Shown here piece after piece: positions 44,105 to 53,277 of a DNA stretch of 64,000 bases. Position numbers and translations under genes: made by a program. This DNA is from Chitinophaga fulva. GTDB taxonomy: Bacteria > Bacteroidota > Bacteroidia > Chitinophagales > Chitinophagaceae. Where the stretch lies: the NCBI RefSeq assembly GCF_012927205.1, contig NZ_JABBGC010000001.1, positions 1,178,001 through 1,242,000 of the forward strand, in the 5' to 3' direction. The notes beneath the pieces are model-generated. The model was not told the origin of the DNA. It worked only from the letters and a program-made list of their open reading frames with translations, and made no database searches. Within the stretch, counting starts at the first letter, position 1. Every line of letters begins with the position of its first letter.

Positions 44105-44133
44105 CAAAAGCCCGGAATATCTCCGGGCTTTTG
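44105..44133 (-). terminator. Terminator after the TolC-like gene
   Basis: CAAAAGCCCGGA at 44105-44116 pairs with TCCGGGCTTTTG at 44122-44133, just beyond the tolC-like stop on the minus strand. Confidence 0.75.
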
Positions 44134-44161
44134 TACGAATTTATTTGATAATGAAGAGTCG

Positions 44162-45496
44162 TTATTGGAGCAGTGAACCGTTTAACCGCTGCAGTTCTGT
44201 CTCGGCAAGTTTGGTGTTGTAACGCGCCTGTATCAGCCGGTAGTTGGAGTCTTCCAGGCTTTGCTGCGCCTGTTTTACTTCGATGGTGGTAGACACGCCC
44301 TGCTTGAAACGTTCCAGCGCCACCATCATATTTTCTTCAGCCAACTGGTTGTTTTCTTCTTCCAGTTCCAGCGCTTTCCTGTAATATTCATAATCCTTAA
44401 AGGCATTGTTCAGCGAGAGGTCTACCTGTGATTTGACATTATCGAGTGTAATGTTTTGGAAATCAAAGTCAATCTTAGCATTTTTTACCTGCCGTTTCAC
44501 ATTGAAGCCATTGAAGATAGGAATGGCTGCGGTGAGGCCATAGTTAAACACGCCGTTGCGGTTGAACCGGGGACTGAAGGCATTGGATGCCGCATTGGAC
44601 GTATTACGGTTGTAGTTATAACCGGAATTGAAGGTGATCACCGGGAAATAATCTGCGCGGCGTTCTTTGATGGTCAGTGCGGAGATATTGATGTTCTGTT
44701 GCTGCACCTTGATGGCGGTGTTGTTATTGGCCACATTCTGTTGCAGCGTCACGAAAGACAGGCCGGCATTGATGGGAATAGAATCCGGGACATCATAACC
44801 GGTGGCGCCGGCGGGTACGGCCATCAGCTGGTTCAGCAGCGCTTTACTTTGTTCTATAAGCGTTGTCTGGCGCAGCAGCAGCGCTTTTTGTGCGTTGCAG
44901 TCTACTTTGGACTGCAACAGGTCTGTTTTAGGACCGAGGCCGGTGGTAAACTTGGCGTCGGACAATTTTACCCTTTCTTCCGAAATCGACAGCTGTTCAC
45001 GGATGGCGATCAGTTGTTGTTTTTGTTGAACGATATTGTAATACCCACCGATGACGGTAGCAACGGAATTCTGTACCTGGTCTTTGATGGCCAGTTCACC
45101 GAGATCTTTGATGGCTGCCAGTTTCTCACGGGTAGCGAACATCTTGAGACCATCGAAGAGTGTCCAGCTGAGTGTGGCGTTGGCACTGATATTATTGCCT
45201 TTGATGCCGCTGGTATCTCTTTTGGTGCCGTTGACAAATTCCTGTTTGGTGGCGGTATTGTTCCAGGTGGTACCGGCGGTGGCGTTGAGACGGGGCACGA
45301 AGGCAAAATTCGCATAGGCGTAATCGTTAGCCGATAGTTCGGCTGTATTTCTGGCCAGCCGGATAGAGAAATTGTTTTTAAGCGCCAGGTCTATGGCCTG
45401 CTCCAGGGTCAGTATCTTCTGTTGCGCGGAGGCAGCCAGGGTGCTTCCCGCTATGAGGATAAAGAGGAGGCCGATGCTGGTGATATATTTCTTCAT
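44162..45496 (-). CDS. TolC-family outer-membrane efflux channel
   Basis: A 444-residue outer-membrane factor with a signal peptide ending SAQQ. Its two tandem OEP repeats are about 200 residues each, with long coiled helices (LTLEQAIDLALKNNFSIRLARNTAEL at the start; LEEENNQLAEENMMVALERFKQG near 385). It forms the trimeric exit duct for the RND pump encoded just upstream, starting 18 bp after that gene's end. It is the last gene of the efflux operon. Confidence 0.93.
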   Translation of the reverse strand: MKKYITSIGLLFILIAGSTLAASAQQKILTLEQAIDLALKNNFSIRLARNTAELSANDYAYANFAFVPRLNATAGTTWNNTATKQEFVNGTKRDTSGIKGNNISANATLSWTLFDGLKMFATREKLAAIKDLGELAIKDQVQNSVATVIGGYYNIVQQKQQLIAIREQLSISEERVKLSDAKFTTGLGPKTDLLQSKVDCNAQKALLLRQTTLIEQSKALLNQLMAVPAGATGYDVPDSIPINAGLSFVTLQQNVANNNTAIKVQQQNINISALTIKERRADYFPVITFNSGYNYNRNTSNAASNAFSPRFNRNGVFNYGLTAAIPIFNGFNVKRQVKNAKIDFDFQNITLDNVKSQVDLSLNNAFKDYEYYRKALELEEENNQLAEENMMVALERFKQGVSTTIEVKQAQQSLEDSNYRLIQARYNTKLAETELQRLNGSLLQ

Positions 45497-45514
45497 AATA
45501 AATTTAATAACGGT

Positions 45515-48500
45515 TTATGCATGAGCGGAGGCTACATCTTCTTCTTTGCCTTCCAGTCTTTCTTCTTCATCGCTGTCTTCCGATTTGTTGCCGTGACGGG
45601 AGAAGAAGGTATACATGGCCGGAATTACATACAAGGTGAGGACGAGAGAGAAGATGATACCACCTACGATCACGATACCCAGCGGAATACGGCTGGTAGC
45701 TGCGGCGCCGAGCGACATCGCGATGGGCAATGCACCAAGGGCCATGGCCAGGCTGGTCATCAGGATCGGGCGCAAACGCATGGCGGAAGCGTGTATCACG
45801 GCATCGGACTTGGAAAGACCGGCATCGCGCTGGTGGTTGGCAAATTCCACGATGAGGATACCGTTTTTGGTCACCAGGCCAATGAGCATGATCACACCAA
45901 TCTGTGAGAAGATATTCCATGTCTGGTCAAATACCCACAGCGACAGCAAGGCGCCGGCGAAGGCGAGTGGTACGGTGAGCATGATGATCAGCGGATCTAT
46001 CCAGCTTTCAAACTGTGCGGCGAGTACGAGGTAGATCAGCACCAGCGCCAGGCCTAACGCAAACATCGTGTTGGAGCCGCTTTCCGCGTAGTCGCGGGAA
46101 GAGCCTGACAGGGCGGTGGTGTAGGAATCGTCGATTACTTTTTCGTTTTCCAGTTTATTATAGATGCGGTACATCTCTTTCAGGCCATCGCCGATGGTTT
46201 TACCGGGTGCGAGGCCGGCAGAGATGGTGGCGGACTTATAACGGTTGAAGTGGTAGATGATCGGCGGACTGGTTTCTTCTTCGATGCTCACCACGTTGTC
46301 GAGCTGGATGGCTTCGCCGCGGGAGTTACGTACGTAGAGGTTCTCAAGGTCCATCGGGGCATCGCGGTCGGCGCGGAACACCTGTCCCATTACCTGGTAC
46401 TGTTTACCGTTGCGGATGAAGTATCCGTAGCGCAGGTTGCTCAGTGCCAGCTGGAGAGTTTGGGAGATGTCCTGTACCGAAACGCCGAGCTGTGTAGCTT
46501 TGTCGCGGTTGATGTGAATGCGCAGTTCCGGCTTGTTGAATTTAAGGTCCACGTCGGTGCCCTGGAATACGGGGCTGCTGCCTACTTCGTCCATGAACCG
46601 GGGCAGTACGCGCGTCAGTGAGTCGAAGTTGATATGTTCCAGCACAAAGGAAACCGGGAGGCCGCTGCGGCGTCCTACCTGTATGGTTTGTGTTTCGATG
46701 GCGAATACTTTTCCCTGTGGATACCTGGCCATATTGCGGTTTACCATGTTCACAATTTCTTTTTGTGAACGATGGCGTTCATTCGGCTCCGTTAGTACTA
46801 CGTTGGCGAAGGCGGAGTTCACCGCGCCGGCGCCGCTGAATCCGGGGGAAGTAACGCTGAGGATAATTTTCTTCTCCGGGATGGAGTCTGCCAGGAACTT
46901 CGTGAGTTGGTCCACATAATTGTCCATGTAATCGAAGGAAGTACCTTCCGGCGTGGTAATGGAAAGGCGGAACTGGCTGCGGTCTTCCAGCGGGGCCAGC
47001 TCTGCGGGCAATGTCCTGAAGAGGAAATAGATCATCACCAGACAACCGGCGATCACCAGTCCGGCTACCCAACGGAAACGCATAAACGATTCTAGTGAGT
47101 TTTTATAGCCGTCTTCCATCCAGCGGAAGAATGGTTCTGATTTGGTATAAAACCAGGAGTGGGTATGTGTTTTCCGTCCCAGTTTCACGTTGAGCACCGG
47201 TGTGAGCGTCAGTGATACGAAAGCGGAGATCAGTACCGCACCGGCCACCACGATACCGAATTCGCGGAACAGTTGACCTACGAAGCCCTGCAGGAAGATG
47301 ATGGGCAGGAATACGAAGGCCAGCGTGATGGAGGTGGCGATAACGGCGAAGAAGATTTCTTCTGACCCTTCTCGAGCGGCGCGCATACGGGGCATGCCGG
47401 CTTCTATTTTCTTATAGATGTTTTCCGTTACCACGATACCATCGTCCACCACAAGGCCGGTAGCGAGTACGATGGCCAGCAGGGTGAGGATATTGATGGT
47501 AAAGCCGCAGATGTACATGATAAAGAAGGCGCCGATGAGGGACACCGGGATATCTACCAGCGGACGGAGGGCCATCAGCCAGTCGCGGAAGAAGAGGTAC
47601 ACGATGAGGATCACGAGTGTGAGTGCGATGATCAGTGTTTCTTCCACTTCCTCGATGGACTTTTTAATAAACTTGGTGTTGTCCATCGCGATGTTCACGG
47701 TGAAGTCTTCCGGGATATCTTTTTTCAGCTGTTCATATCTTTTATAGAACTCATCGGCGATGGCCACGTAGTTGGAGCCGGGCTGCGGGATGAGGGCAAG
47801 GGCGATCATGGGGCTACCGGATTCTTTGAGGATGGTTTCCTCGTTTTCCGGTCCCAGTATAGCCTGACCGATATCGCGGATGCGTATTTCGCTGCCGTTT
47901 ACATTTTTGATGATGAGATTATTAAAATCATCTTCCGTAAAGAGGCGGCCGAAGGTACGTACGGTGAAGTCGGTGGCGTTGCCGGCAATTTTACCGGAAG
48001 GCAGTTCCACGTTCTCCCGTTGCAGGGCGGCTTGTATGTCTGATGGGGTGAGGCTGTAGGACGACAGTTTGGCGGGGTCCATCCAGATACGCATGGCGTA
48101 TCTTTTTTCGCCCCATATCTGAATGGCGCTCACGCCGGGAATGGTTTGCAGTTTTTCGAGCAGTACGTTGGTGCCGTATTCGGTCACTTCCAGCTGGTTG
48201 CGGGTATTGCTCTGCACCGTCATAGAGATGATGGCGTCTGAGTTAGCGTCCTGTTTGGACACTACCGGTGGCGCATCGATATCCGGCGGGAGGCTGCGGA
48301 GGGCCTGGGACACTTTATCACGCACGTCGTTGGTAGCGCCTTCCAGGTCCTGGCCCAGTTCAAATTCCACGGTGATATTGCTGCTGCCCTGGCTGCTGCT
48401 GGAAGATATGTTTTTGATACCGGCTACCCCGTTGATGGATTTCTCCAGTGGTTCGGTGATCTGTGTTTCGATGATATCGGAGTTGGCGCCGGCGTATGAC

Positions 48501-48646
48501 GTACGTACGTTAACGATAGGCGGGTCGATAGCGGGGAAGTCCCGCACTCCGAGGAAGGTAAAGCCCACGAGACCGAATATCACGATGATGATATTCATCA
48601 CAATTGCCAGAACGGGGCGTTTGAGTGATAATGAAGGTAAACTCAT
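45515..48646 (-). CDS. HAE1/AcrB-type RND efflux pump
   Basis: A 1043-residue inner-membrane pump driven by proton flow. It shows the LSLKRPVLAIVMNIIIVIFG first helix and the periplasmic porter domains. TM4 carries ATGLVVDDGIVVTENIYKKIE with the essential Asp pair, and the second half has VTKNGILIVEFANHQR. The length is normal. The fixed order of adaptor, pump and channel on one strand supports a complete tripartite system. It probably expels drugs, dyes or bile-like compounds, but no specificity can be read. The ATG at 48646 is preferred to a TTG two codons earlier. Confidence 0.95.
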   Translation of the reverse strand: MSLPSLSLKRPVLAIVMNIIIVIFGLVGFTFLGVRDFPAIDPPIVNVRTSYAGANSDIIETQITEPLEKSINGVAGIKNISSSSSQGSSNITVEFELGQDLEGATNDVRDKVSQALRSLPPDIDAPPVVSKQDANSDAIISMTVQSNTRNQLEVTEYGTNVLLEKLQTIPGVSAIQIWGEKRYAMRIWMDPAKLSSYSLTPSDIQAALQRENVELPSGKIAGNATDFTVRTFGRLFTEDDFNNLIIKNVNGSEIRIRDIGQAILGPENEETILKESGSPMIALALIPQPGSNYVAIADEFYKRYEQLKKDIPEDFTVNIAMDNTKFIKKSIEEVEETLIIALTLVILIVYLFFRDWLMALRPLVDIPVSLIGAFFIMYICGFTINILTLLAIVLATGLVVDDGIVVTENIYKKIEAGMPRMRAAREGSEEIFFAVIATSITLAFVFLPIIFLQGFVGQLFREFGIVVAGAVLISAFVSLTLTPVLNVKLGRKTHTHSWFYTKSEPFFRWMEDGYKNSLESFMRFRWVAGLVIAGCLVMIYFLFRTLPAELAPLEDRSQFRLSITTPEGTSFDYMDNYVDQLTKFLADSIPEKKIILSVTSPGFSGAGAVNSAFANVVLTEPNERHRSQKEIVNMVNRNMARYPQGKVFAIETQTIQVGRRSGLPVSFVLEHINFDSLTRVLPRFMDEVGSSPVFQGTDVDLKFNKPELRIHINRDKATQLGVSVQDISQTLQLALSNLRYGYFIRNGKQYQVMGQVFRADRDAPMDLENLYVRNSRGEAIQLDNVVSIEEETSPPIIYHFNRYKSATISAGLAPGKTIGDGLKEMYRIYNKLENEKVIDDSYTTALSGSSRDYAESGSNTMFALGLALVLIYLVLAAQFESWIDPLIIMLTVPLAFAGALLSLWVFDQTWNIFSQIGVIMLIGLVTKNGILIVEFANHQRDAGLSKSDAVIHASAMRLRPILMTSLAMALGALPIAMSLGAAATSRIPLGIVIVGGIIFSLVLTLYVIPAMYTFFSRHGNKSEDSDEEERLEGKEEDVASAHA

Positions 48647-48660
48647 TTTCAATTACGTAT

Positions 48661-48678
48661 TACGAATGACGAATTGAG
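48661..48678 (+). repeat. Intergenic repeat copy, shared with the dxs palindrome
   Basis: TACGAATGACGAATTGAG matches 16 of 18 bases with 14484-14501. It lies between the adaptor and pump genes. The partner arm is short here. Confidence 0.5.
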
Positions 48679-48700
48679 TATCCGTCATTGGTGATTTCCA

Positions 48701-49786
48701 TTATTGTATTTTATTGAACTTCAGCGGCATGCCCGGCTTCAGTTGCAGGATACCTGTGGTTATCACGGTATCTCCGGCTTTCAGGCCACTGGTGATCTGT
48801 ACGTTGCTTTCGGTGCGGATGCCTGTTTCTACGACTACAAATTTGGCTTTGCCGCTATCGGCAACAATTACTTTCTTATCACGGGTACCGGGGATGACGG
48901 CCTGGGAAGGTATCATGAGGGCTTCCGGCAGGTTGCGGAGGGTGATTTTCACTTTTGCGAAAGAACCGGGGAAGAGGGTACCATGATTATTAGGAATGAT
49001 GGCCCGGAGTTTAACCGTACGGGTAGTCAGGTCAATTTTCGGGTCGATGGCATAGATACTGCCTTTGTATTCGTTGTTATCGCCGGCCACGAGGAAGGTT
49101 ACCTGATCGCCGTTTTTGATGACGTTGCGGTATTTCTCGGCTACAGCGAAGTCCATTTTAAGCGGATCTATCTGTTGCAGGGTGGTGATAACGGTGGCGG
49201 AGGATACGATAGCGCCTTCGCTGACGTTACGGAGGCCCAGCTTACCGCTGAAAGGAGCGCGGAGCTCGGTTTTCTGCAGTTGGGTTTGGGTATATTCCAT
49301 GTCTGCACCGTAGGCGCTGACCTGGTTGCGGGTCACGTCTACGTCCTGGCGGCTGATACCGTTTATTTTAAGCAGGTTTTCCTGGCGTTCGAGGGTTGTT
49401 TTGGCCAGTTGCTGTTGTAATTTCAGTTTTTGCAGTTGGGCACGGAGGTCTTCATCGTAGAGTTTTACGAGGAGGTCTCCTTTTTTTACGTTGGTACCTT
49501 CTTTAAAATAAAGGTGTGTGATACGGCCGTTGATTTCCGGTTTCACTTCCACTTCTTCGTTGCTTTGGAGCGTTCCGCTTGCTTCAATGGCCTGATCGAG
49601 GGTTGAAGTTTTCACAATCCAGGCATCGGTAAGTAGCTGTCTGGCGTTGGCGCCTTTAGCGGCGGCTCCATTGGAGGCGGCGGCCGCTTCCTTTTTACCG
49701 GCTATTTTTTTATAAACCAGGAAGAGCACGATACCGACAGCAACCAATATAATAATGGAGCGGACTGTTTTTTTGGTGTTGGGCAT
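48701..49786 (-). CDS. Periplasmic adaptor subunit of RND efflux (HlyD/MFP family)
   Basis: A 361-residue membrane-fusion protein that links the pump to the TolC-like channel. It has an N-terminal membrane anchor at about 9-24, then a barrel-sandwich lipoyl half (SNEEVEVKPEINGRITHLYFKEG). A helical hairpin of about 60 residues with LQKLKLQQQLAKTTLERQEN and a beta-barrel domain complete it. It is the first gene of the operon; 54 bp separate it from the pump. No regulator gene lies adjacent. Confidence 0.93.
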   Translation of the reverse strand: MPNTKKTVRSIIILVAVGIVLFLVYKKIAGKKEAAAASNGAAAKGANARQLLTDAWIVKTSTLDQAIEASGTLQSNEEVEVKPEINGRITHLYFKEGTNVKKGDLLVKLYDEDLRAQLQKLKLQQQLAKTTLERQENLLKINGISRQDVDVTRNQVSAYGADMEYTQTQLQKTELRAPFSGKLGLRNVSEGAIVSSATVITTLQQIDPLKMDFAVAEKYRNVIKNGDQVTFLVAGDNNEYKGSIYAIDPKIDLTTRTVKLRAIIPNNHGTLFPGSFAKVKITLRNLPEALMIPSQAVIPGTRDKKVIVADSGKAKFVVVETGIRTESNVQITSGLKAGDTVITTGILQLKPGMPLKFNKIQ

Positions 49787-50331
49787 GTTAATAAGCCTTT
49801 TTGCGATTCGCTTTTAAGTGATAATATCATTTGGTTATTTAGAAATTTAATTATTTAGTGGGTTCCGTTAATAGCCAAATATCCAAATAATCAAATAATC
49901 CAATAGTAGAGGCTTCTCATAAGCCGGACAAATTTAATAAATGGCGATTGTGAATGCATCCGGGGACTGTTAATTAGCGTTAAGGCGTTAGATAAGTGGT
50001 GAAAAAGCAGGTTAAATGGAGATTAAAATGGGTTGACCGCGGCGGATATTTACCTATTGGGCCATTTTATGACGGGGTCATATATATTTTTCTGAAGAGA
50101 TGAGGATATACCCGAATGGGTATATAAATGGGTAGAAAAGGGGAATAAATGACAGAAAGAAGGGGTGTATGAGAGAAAATCTTTTATTAACAAAGTACAA
50201 AATATGTTTACTGTATTGGGTTTGGTGGGATTGTCCATACTGCCAAGGGGTTAAAATTCGGGCTATCTGTTGGCAATTCAATAAAAATTATATTTTTGCA
50301 GTCAAGTTTTAAACCAAAAACACTTAAAATT
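49787..50331. other. Divergent intergenic region between efflux operon and acpP
   Basis: This gap of about 545 bp holds no gene. Near 49830-49910 there are A+T-rich units of the form ATTATTTAG and CAAATAATC in both senses, like those at 54389-54452. The acpP promoter lies at its right end. No promoter for the efflux operon could be picked with confidence. Confidence 0.5.
50291..50298 (+). promoter_or_regulatory. acpP promoter, -7 element
   Basis: TATTTTTG fits TAnnTTTG and TTGG at 50270-50273 stands about 17 bp upstream in the place of a -33 box. The predicted start near 50305 leaves a leader of about 27 nt. Confidence 0.55.
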
Positions 50332-50568
50332 ATGTCAGACATTGCATCAAGAGTTAAAAAGATCATCATTGACAAATTGGGCGTTGACGAAGCCGAGGTA
50401 ACTCCTGAAGCCTCCTTCACCAACGACTTAGGCGCTGACTCTTTGGATACGGTAGAACTGATTATGGAATTCGAAAAAGAATTCAACATCTCCATTCCTG
50501 ACGAACAAGCTGAAACTATTACTACTGTTGGCCAGGCAGTTGCTTACCTGGAAGAACATGTAAAATAA
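50332..50568 (+). CDS. acpP: Acyl carrier protein
   Basis: ACP carries growing fatty acids on a 4'-phosphopantetheine attached to Ser37 in [15 protein letters not shown], which is intact. The 78-residue acidic helical protein has normal length. A longer frame starting at 50296 lies in the promoter, so the ATG at 50332 is right. It is followed by fabF after 23 bp and rnc, the widely conserved acpP-fabF-rnc order. Confidence 0.97.
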   Translation: MSDIASRVKKIIIDKLGVDEAEVTPEASFTNDLGADSLDTVELIMEFEKEFNISIPDEQAETITTVGQAVAYLEEHVK

Positions 50569-50591
50569 TCCTACTAATCAGAATTGTTTTA

Positions 50592-51845
50592 ATGCAACCA
50601 AGACGAGTTGTCGTTACAGGTTTAGGCGCTCTTACACCGCTCGGCAATTCCGTAGCTGATTTCTGGCACGGATTGACGAACGGTGTATCCGGCGCGGATT
50701 ACATCCGTCAATTTGACGCTTCCAAGTTCAAAACCCGTTTTGCTTGTGAACTGAAGAATTTCGACCCTACCAATTACCTGGATAAAAAGGAGGCCCGTAA
50801 GATGGACCCCTTTACACAGACAGCGGTGATATCCGCAGATCAGGCTATACTGGACGCCAATATCAACAAAGACAAGATCAATCTCGATCGTGCCGGTGTG
50901 ATATGGGGTACTGGTGTTGGAGGGATGATCAACTTCAGCCATGAATTAAAAGAATTTCATACCGGAGACGGGACTCCCCGCTTCAGCCCATTCCTGATCA
51001 CCAGGCTTATCCTTGACATTGCTGCTGGTTCTATTTCTATCCGCCACGGCTTCAGGGGGCCTAATTTCTCTGTTGTATCTGCTTGCGCATCTGCCACCAA
51101 TGCTATTATTGAGGCGATGTACAGTATCCGTTACGGCAAAACGGACCTCGTCGTTACCGGCGGTTCGGAGAATGTGATCAATGAGCCTTGTGTTGGCGGC
51201 TTCAATGCCATGAAGGCTTTATCCGAAAGGAATGATGATCCTAAAACGGCTTCCCGGCCTTTCGACCTCGACCGTGATGGTTTTGTCATGGGAGAAGGTG
51301 CTGGCGCGCTGGTACTGGAATCATTGGACCATGCGTTGGAAAGAGGTGCAAAAATTTATGCAGAGCTGGCCGGCGGAGGTGCTACTGCGGATGCTCATCA
51401 TATTACGGCCCCTCATCCGGAAGGACTGGGTGCTATGAACGTGATGCGGCAGGCATTGGCTGATGCCGGTTTACAGGCGAATGATATTGATTATATCAAT
51501 GTACACGGTACTTCCACCCCACTTGGTGATATCGCAGAAGTAAAGGCTATTCAGAAGGTATTCGGTGAACATGCTTATGACCTCAACATCAGCTCCACCA
51601 AATCCATGACTGGTCACCTGCTCGGTGCTGCCGGCGCTATTGAATCCATCGCCAGCATCATGTCTATCATCGATGGTATCGTACCACCCACGATTAACCA
51701 TTTTACTGACGACCCTCAGCTAGACCCGAAATTAAATTTTACCTTTAACACCGCACAACATAGAGAAGTAAGAGCTGCATTATCCAATACCTTTGGTTTT
51801 GGAGGACATAATGCCTCTGTTATTTTCAAAAAATTTGTTCCTTGA
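50592..51845 (+). CDS. fabF: 3-oxoacyl-ACP synthase II
   Basis: FabF elongates acyl-ACP with malonyl-ACP in type II fatty acid synthesis. The 417-residue thiolase-fold protein has RRVVVTGLGALTPLG at the start and the catalytic Cys in FSVVSACASATNAI. The two active-site His are in NVHGTSTPLGD and KSMTGHLLGAAGA. Length and motifs are normal. Its 3' end overlaps rnc by 35 bp. Confidence 0.97.
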   Translation: MQPRRVVVTGLGALTPLGNSVADFWHGLTNGVSGADYIRQFDASKFKTRFACELKNFDPTNYLDKKEARKMDPFTQTAVISADQAILDANINKDKINLDRAGVIWGTGVGGMINFSHELKEFHTGDGTPRFSPFLITRLILDIAAGSISIRHGFRGPNFSVVSACASATNAIIEAMYSIRYGKTDLVVTGGSENVINEPCVGGFNAMKALSERNDDPKTASRPFDLDRDGFVMGEGAGALVLESLDHALERGAKIYAELAGGGATADAHHITAPHPEGLGAMNVMRQALADAGLQANDIDYINVHGTSTPLGDIAEVKAIQKVFGEHAYDLNISSTKSMTGHLLGAAGAIESIASIMSIIDGIVPPTINHFTDDPQLDPKLNFTFNTAQHREVRAALSNTFGFGGHNASVIFKKFVP

Positions 51846-52575
51846 TCTTGATTGTGTGAAATTACTGCCAGGATTTTTATATCGACTCGTATCCAAGAAG
51901 CGGCACTTGTACAAAGAGCTCACCAGCCTGTTGGGTTTCCCGCCAGGTAACTTTGCCCTGTATGAGATAGCCCTTAGCCACCGCTCAAGCAAAGAGAAGT
52001 TCCTCGAAAGCAACGAACGGTTGGAATACCTCGGCGATGCTATCCTGGGAGCAATCGTGGGTGACTATCTCTTTAAAAAATATCCTTACAAAACAGAAGG
52101 ATATCTTACCGAGATGCGCTCCAAAATCGTTAACCGCCAGCAACTGAATGATATCGCTATCAAGATGGGGCTGCGTAAACTCACGATCTACGACAAGTAC
52201 AACAGCTTCCTGAAGATCAGCCAGATCTTCGGCAATACCCTCGAAGCACTGGTAGGCGCGGTATATCTTGACCGTGGCTATAATAAAACCCAACAGTTTG
52301 TTCATAAACGCATCCTGATGCCATACATCGATATGGAACTGCTGGAAAGCGTGGAAATGAACCACAAAAACAAATTGTACGGCTGGGCCAATAAAAACGG
52401 CAAAGTCCTCGAGTTTGAACTACTCGATGAACAAATGGACAATGGCCGGCGCATTTTTACCGTAGGCGCTGTAGTAGACGGTGAACTGATTTGCACCGGT
52501 AAAGCCTTCAATAAAAAAGACGCCAGCCAGATTGCTGCCCAGCAAGCTATTCAGCAACTGGGACTGTCAGATTGA
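51811..52575 (+). CDS. rnc: Ribonuclease III
   Basis: RNase III cuts double-stranded RNA in rRNA processing and RNA decay. The 254-residue protein has the catalytic signature NERLEYLGDAIL at 68-79, the second acidic site in GNTLEALVGAVYLDRG, and a C-terminal dsRNA-binding domain starting KNKLYGWANKNGK. The start at 51811 has GGAGGA 5-10 bp before it, inside the end of fabF, and gives an N-terminal extension of about 30 residues before the RNase III core. The convergent GyrI-like gene begins 14 bp past its stop. Confidence 0.95.
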   Translation: MPLLFSKNLFLDLDCVKLLPGFLYRLVSKKRHLYKELTSLLGFPPGNFALYEIALSHRSSKEKFLESNERLEYLGDAILGAIVGDYLFKKYPYKTEGYLTEMRSKIVNRQQLNDIAIKMGLRKLTIYDKYNSFLKISQIFGNTLEALVGAVYLDRGYNKTQQFVHKRILMPYIDMELLESVEMNHKNKLYGWANKNGKVLEFELLDEQMDNGRRIFTVGAVVDGELICTGKAFNKKDASQIAAQQAIQQLGLSD

Positions 52576-52589
52576 TTTTCCTCTCCCAC

Positions 52590-53273
52590 TTATTTTACAG
52601 GATGCCGCAGTATGGTCTTCAACTTCTCCGGCGCTGTTTTCCTGTAATCAGACAGGTATATTTCATGATGCCTGCCATTCATCTGAAACCCCTGCTGGTG
52701 CATGAATGCCTCCATCTTCTCCAATGATGCCGGTTCTTCACTGAATGGGCCTATGTGCATCAGCTGAATACATTTTCCTTCTTCCTTCGTTTTAAGATCT
52801 ACATTTCTGAACAACATGGACTGCTTCTTTTTCTCTGCAGAAAGTACGGAGGCAGATAATTGTTGCCGGGTAACGTAGTCGGGCATACGAATAGCCAACT
52901 CGTAGTACCATTCACTGCGAGGCACCAGCAACGGCTCAACAGAAGTGTCTTCTACCCACCAAAAGCCTTCCAGTTTGCTGACCGTGAAATCCTTGTCAGC
53001 CTTTTTGCACATGAATTTGATGCCATAAGCCACGGCATAAAGGGCACCGGTATTTTCGGCGAAAACCTCCCCGTTGGGATCGCCCTTACCATTGATGGTC
53101 AGGAACAATCCTTTTTCAATGACAGCCACCTGTGGTGTGGTAGTGGCTGTATAATAGCTCTTAAAAGCTTTAGTAAGATCCAGTTTATTCATTTCCGTTG
53201 GGTTGAGTGTAGCATCAATTTTAAATCCTATAAGTAATAACAGTGCCCACCAAAGGGCATTCCTGCATTTCAT
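52590..53273 (-). CDS. GyrI-like small-molecule-binding domain protein
   Basis: A protein of up to 227 residues with a GyrI-like (SOUL/AraC effector-binding) fold. Landmarks are VAVIEKGLFLTINGKGDPNG, FWWVEDTS, WYYELAIRMPDYV and IQLMHIGPFSEEPASLEKM. Such domains bind hydrophobic small molecules. The start at 53273 is 4 bp after the upstream stop and gives a hydrophobic, signal-like N-terminus (RNALWWALLLLIGFKIDA). A start at 53192 gives the usual cytoplasmic form, and the two cannot be told apart here. It follows a gene whose C-terminal domain has the same fold. Confidence 0.78.
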   Translation of the reverse strand: MKCRNALWWALLLLIGFKIDATLNPTEMNKLDLTKAFKSYYTATTTPQVAVIEKGLFLTINGKGDPNGEVFAENTGALYAVAYGIKFMCKKADKDFTVSKLEGFWWVEDTSVEPLLVPRSEWYYELAIRMPDYVTRQQLSASVLSAEKKKQSMLFRNVDLKTKEEGKCIQLMHIGPFSEEPASLEKMEAFMHQQGFQMNGRHHEIYLSDYRKTAPEKLKTILRHPVK

Positions 53274-53277
53274 GATA

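Noticed and set aside
44456..45337. A 293-codon plus-strand frame
   Set aside because: It is a shadow of the TolC-family gene on the minus strand.
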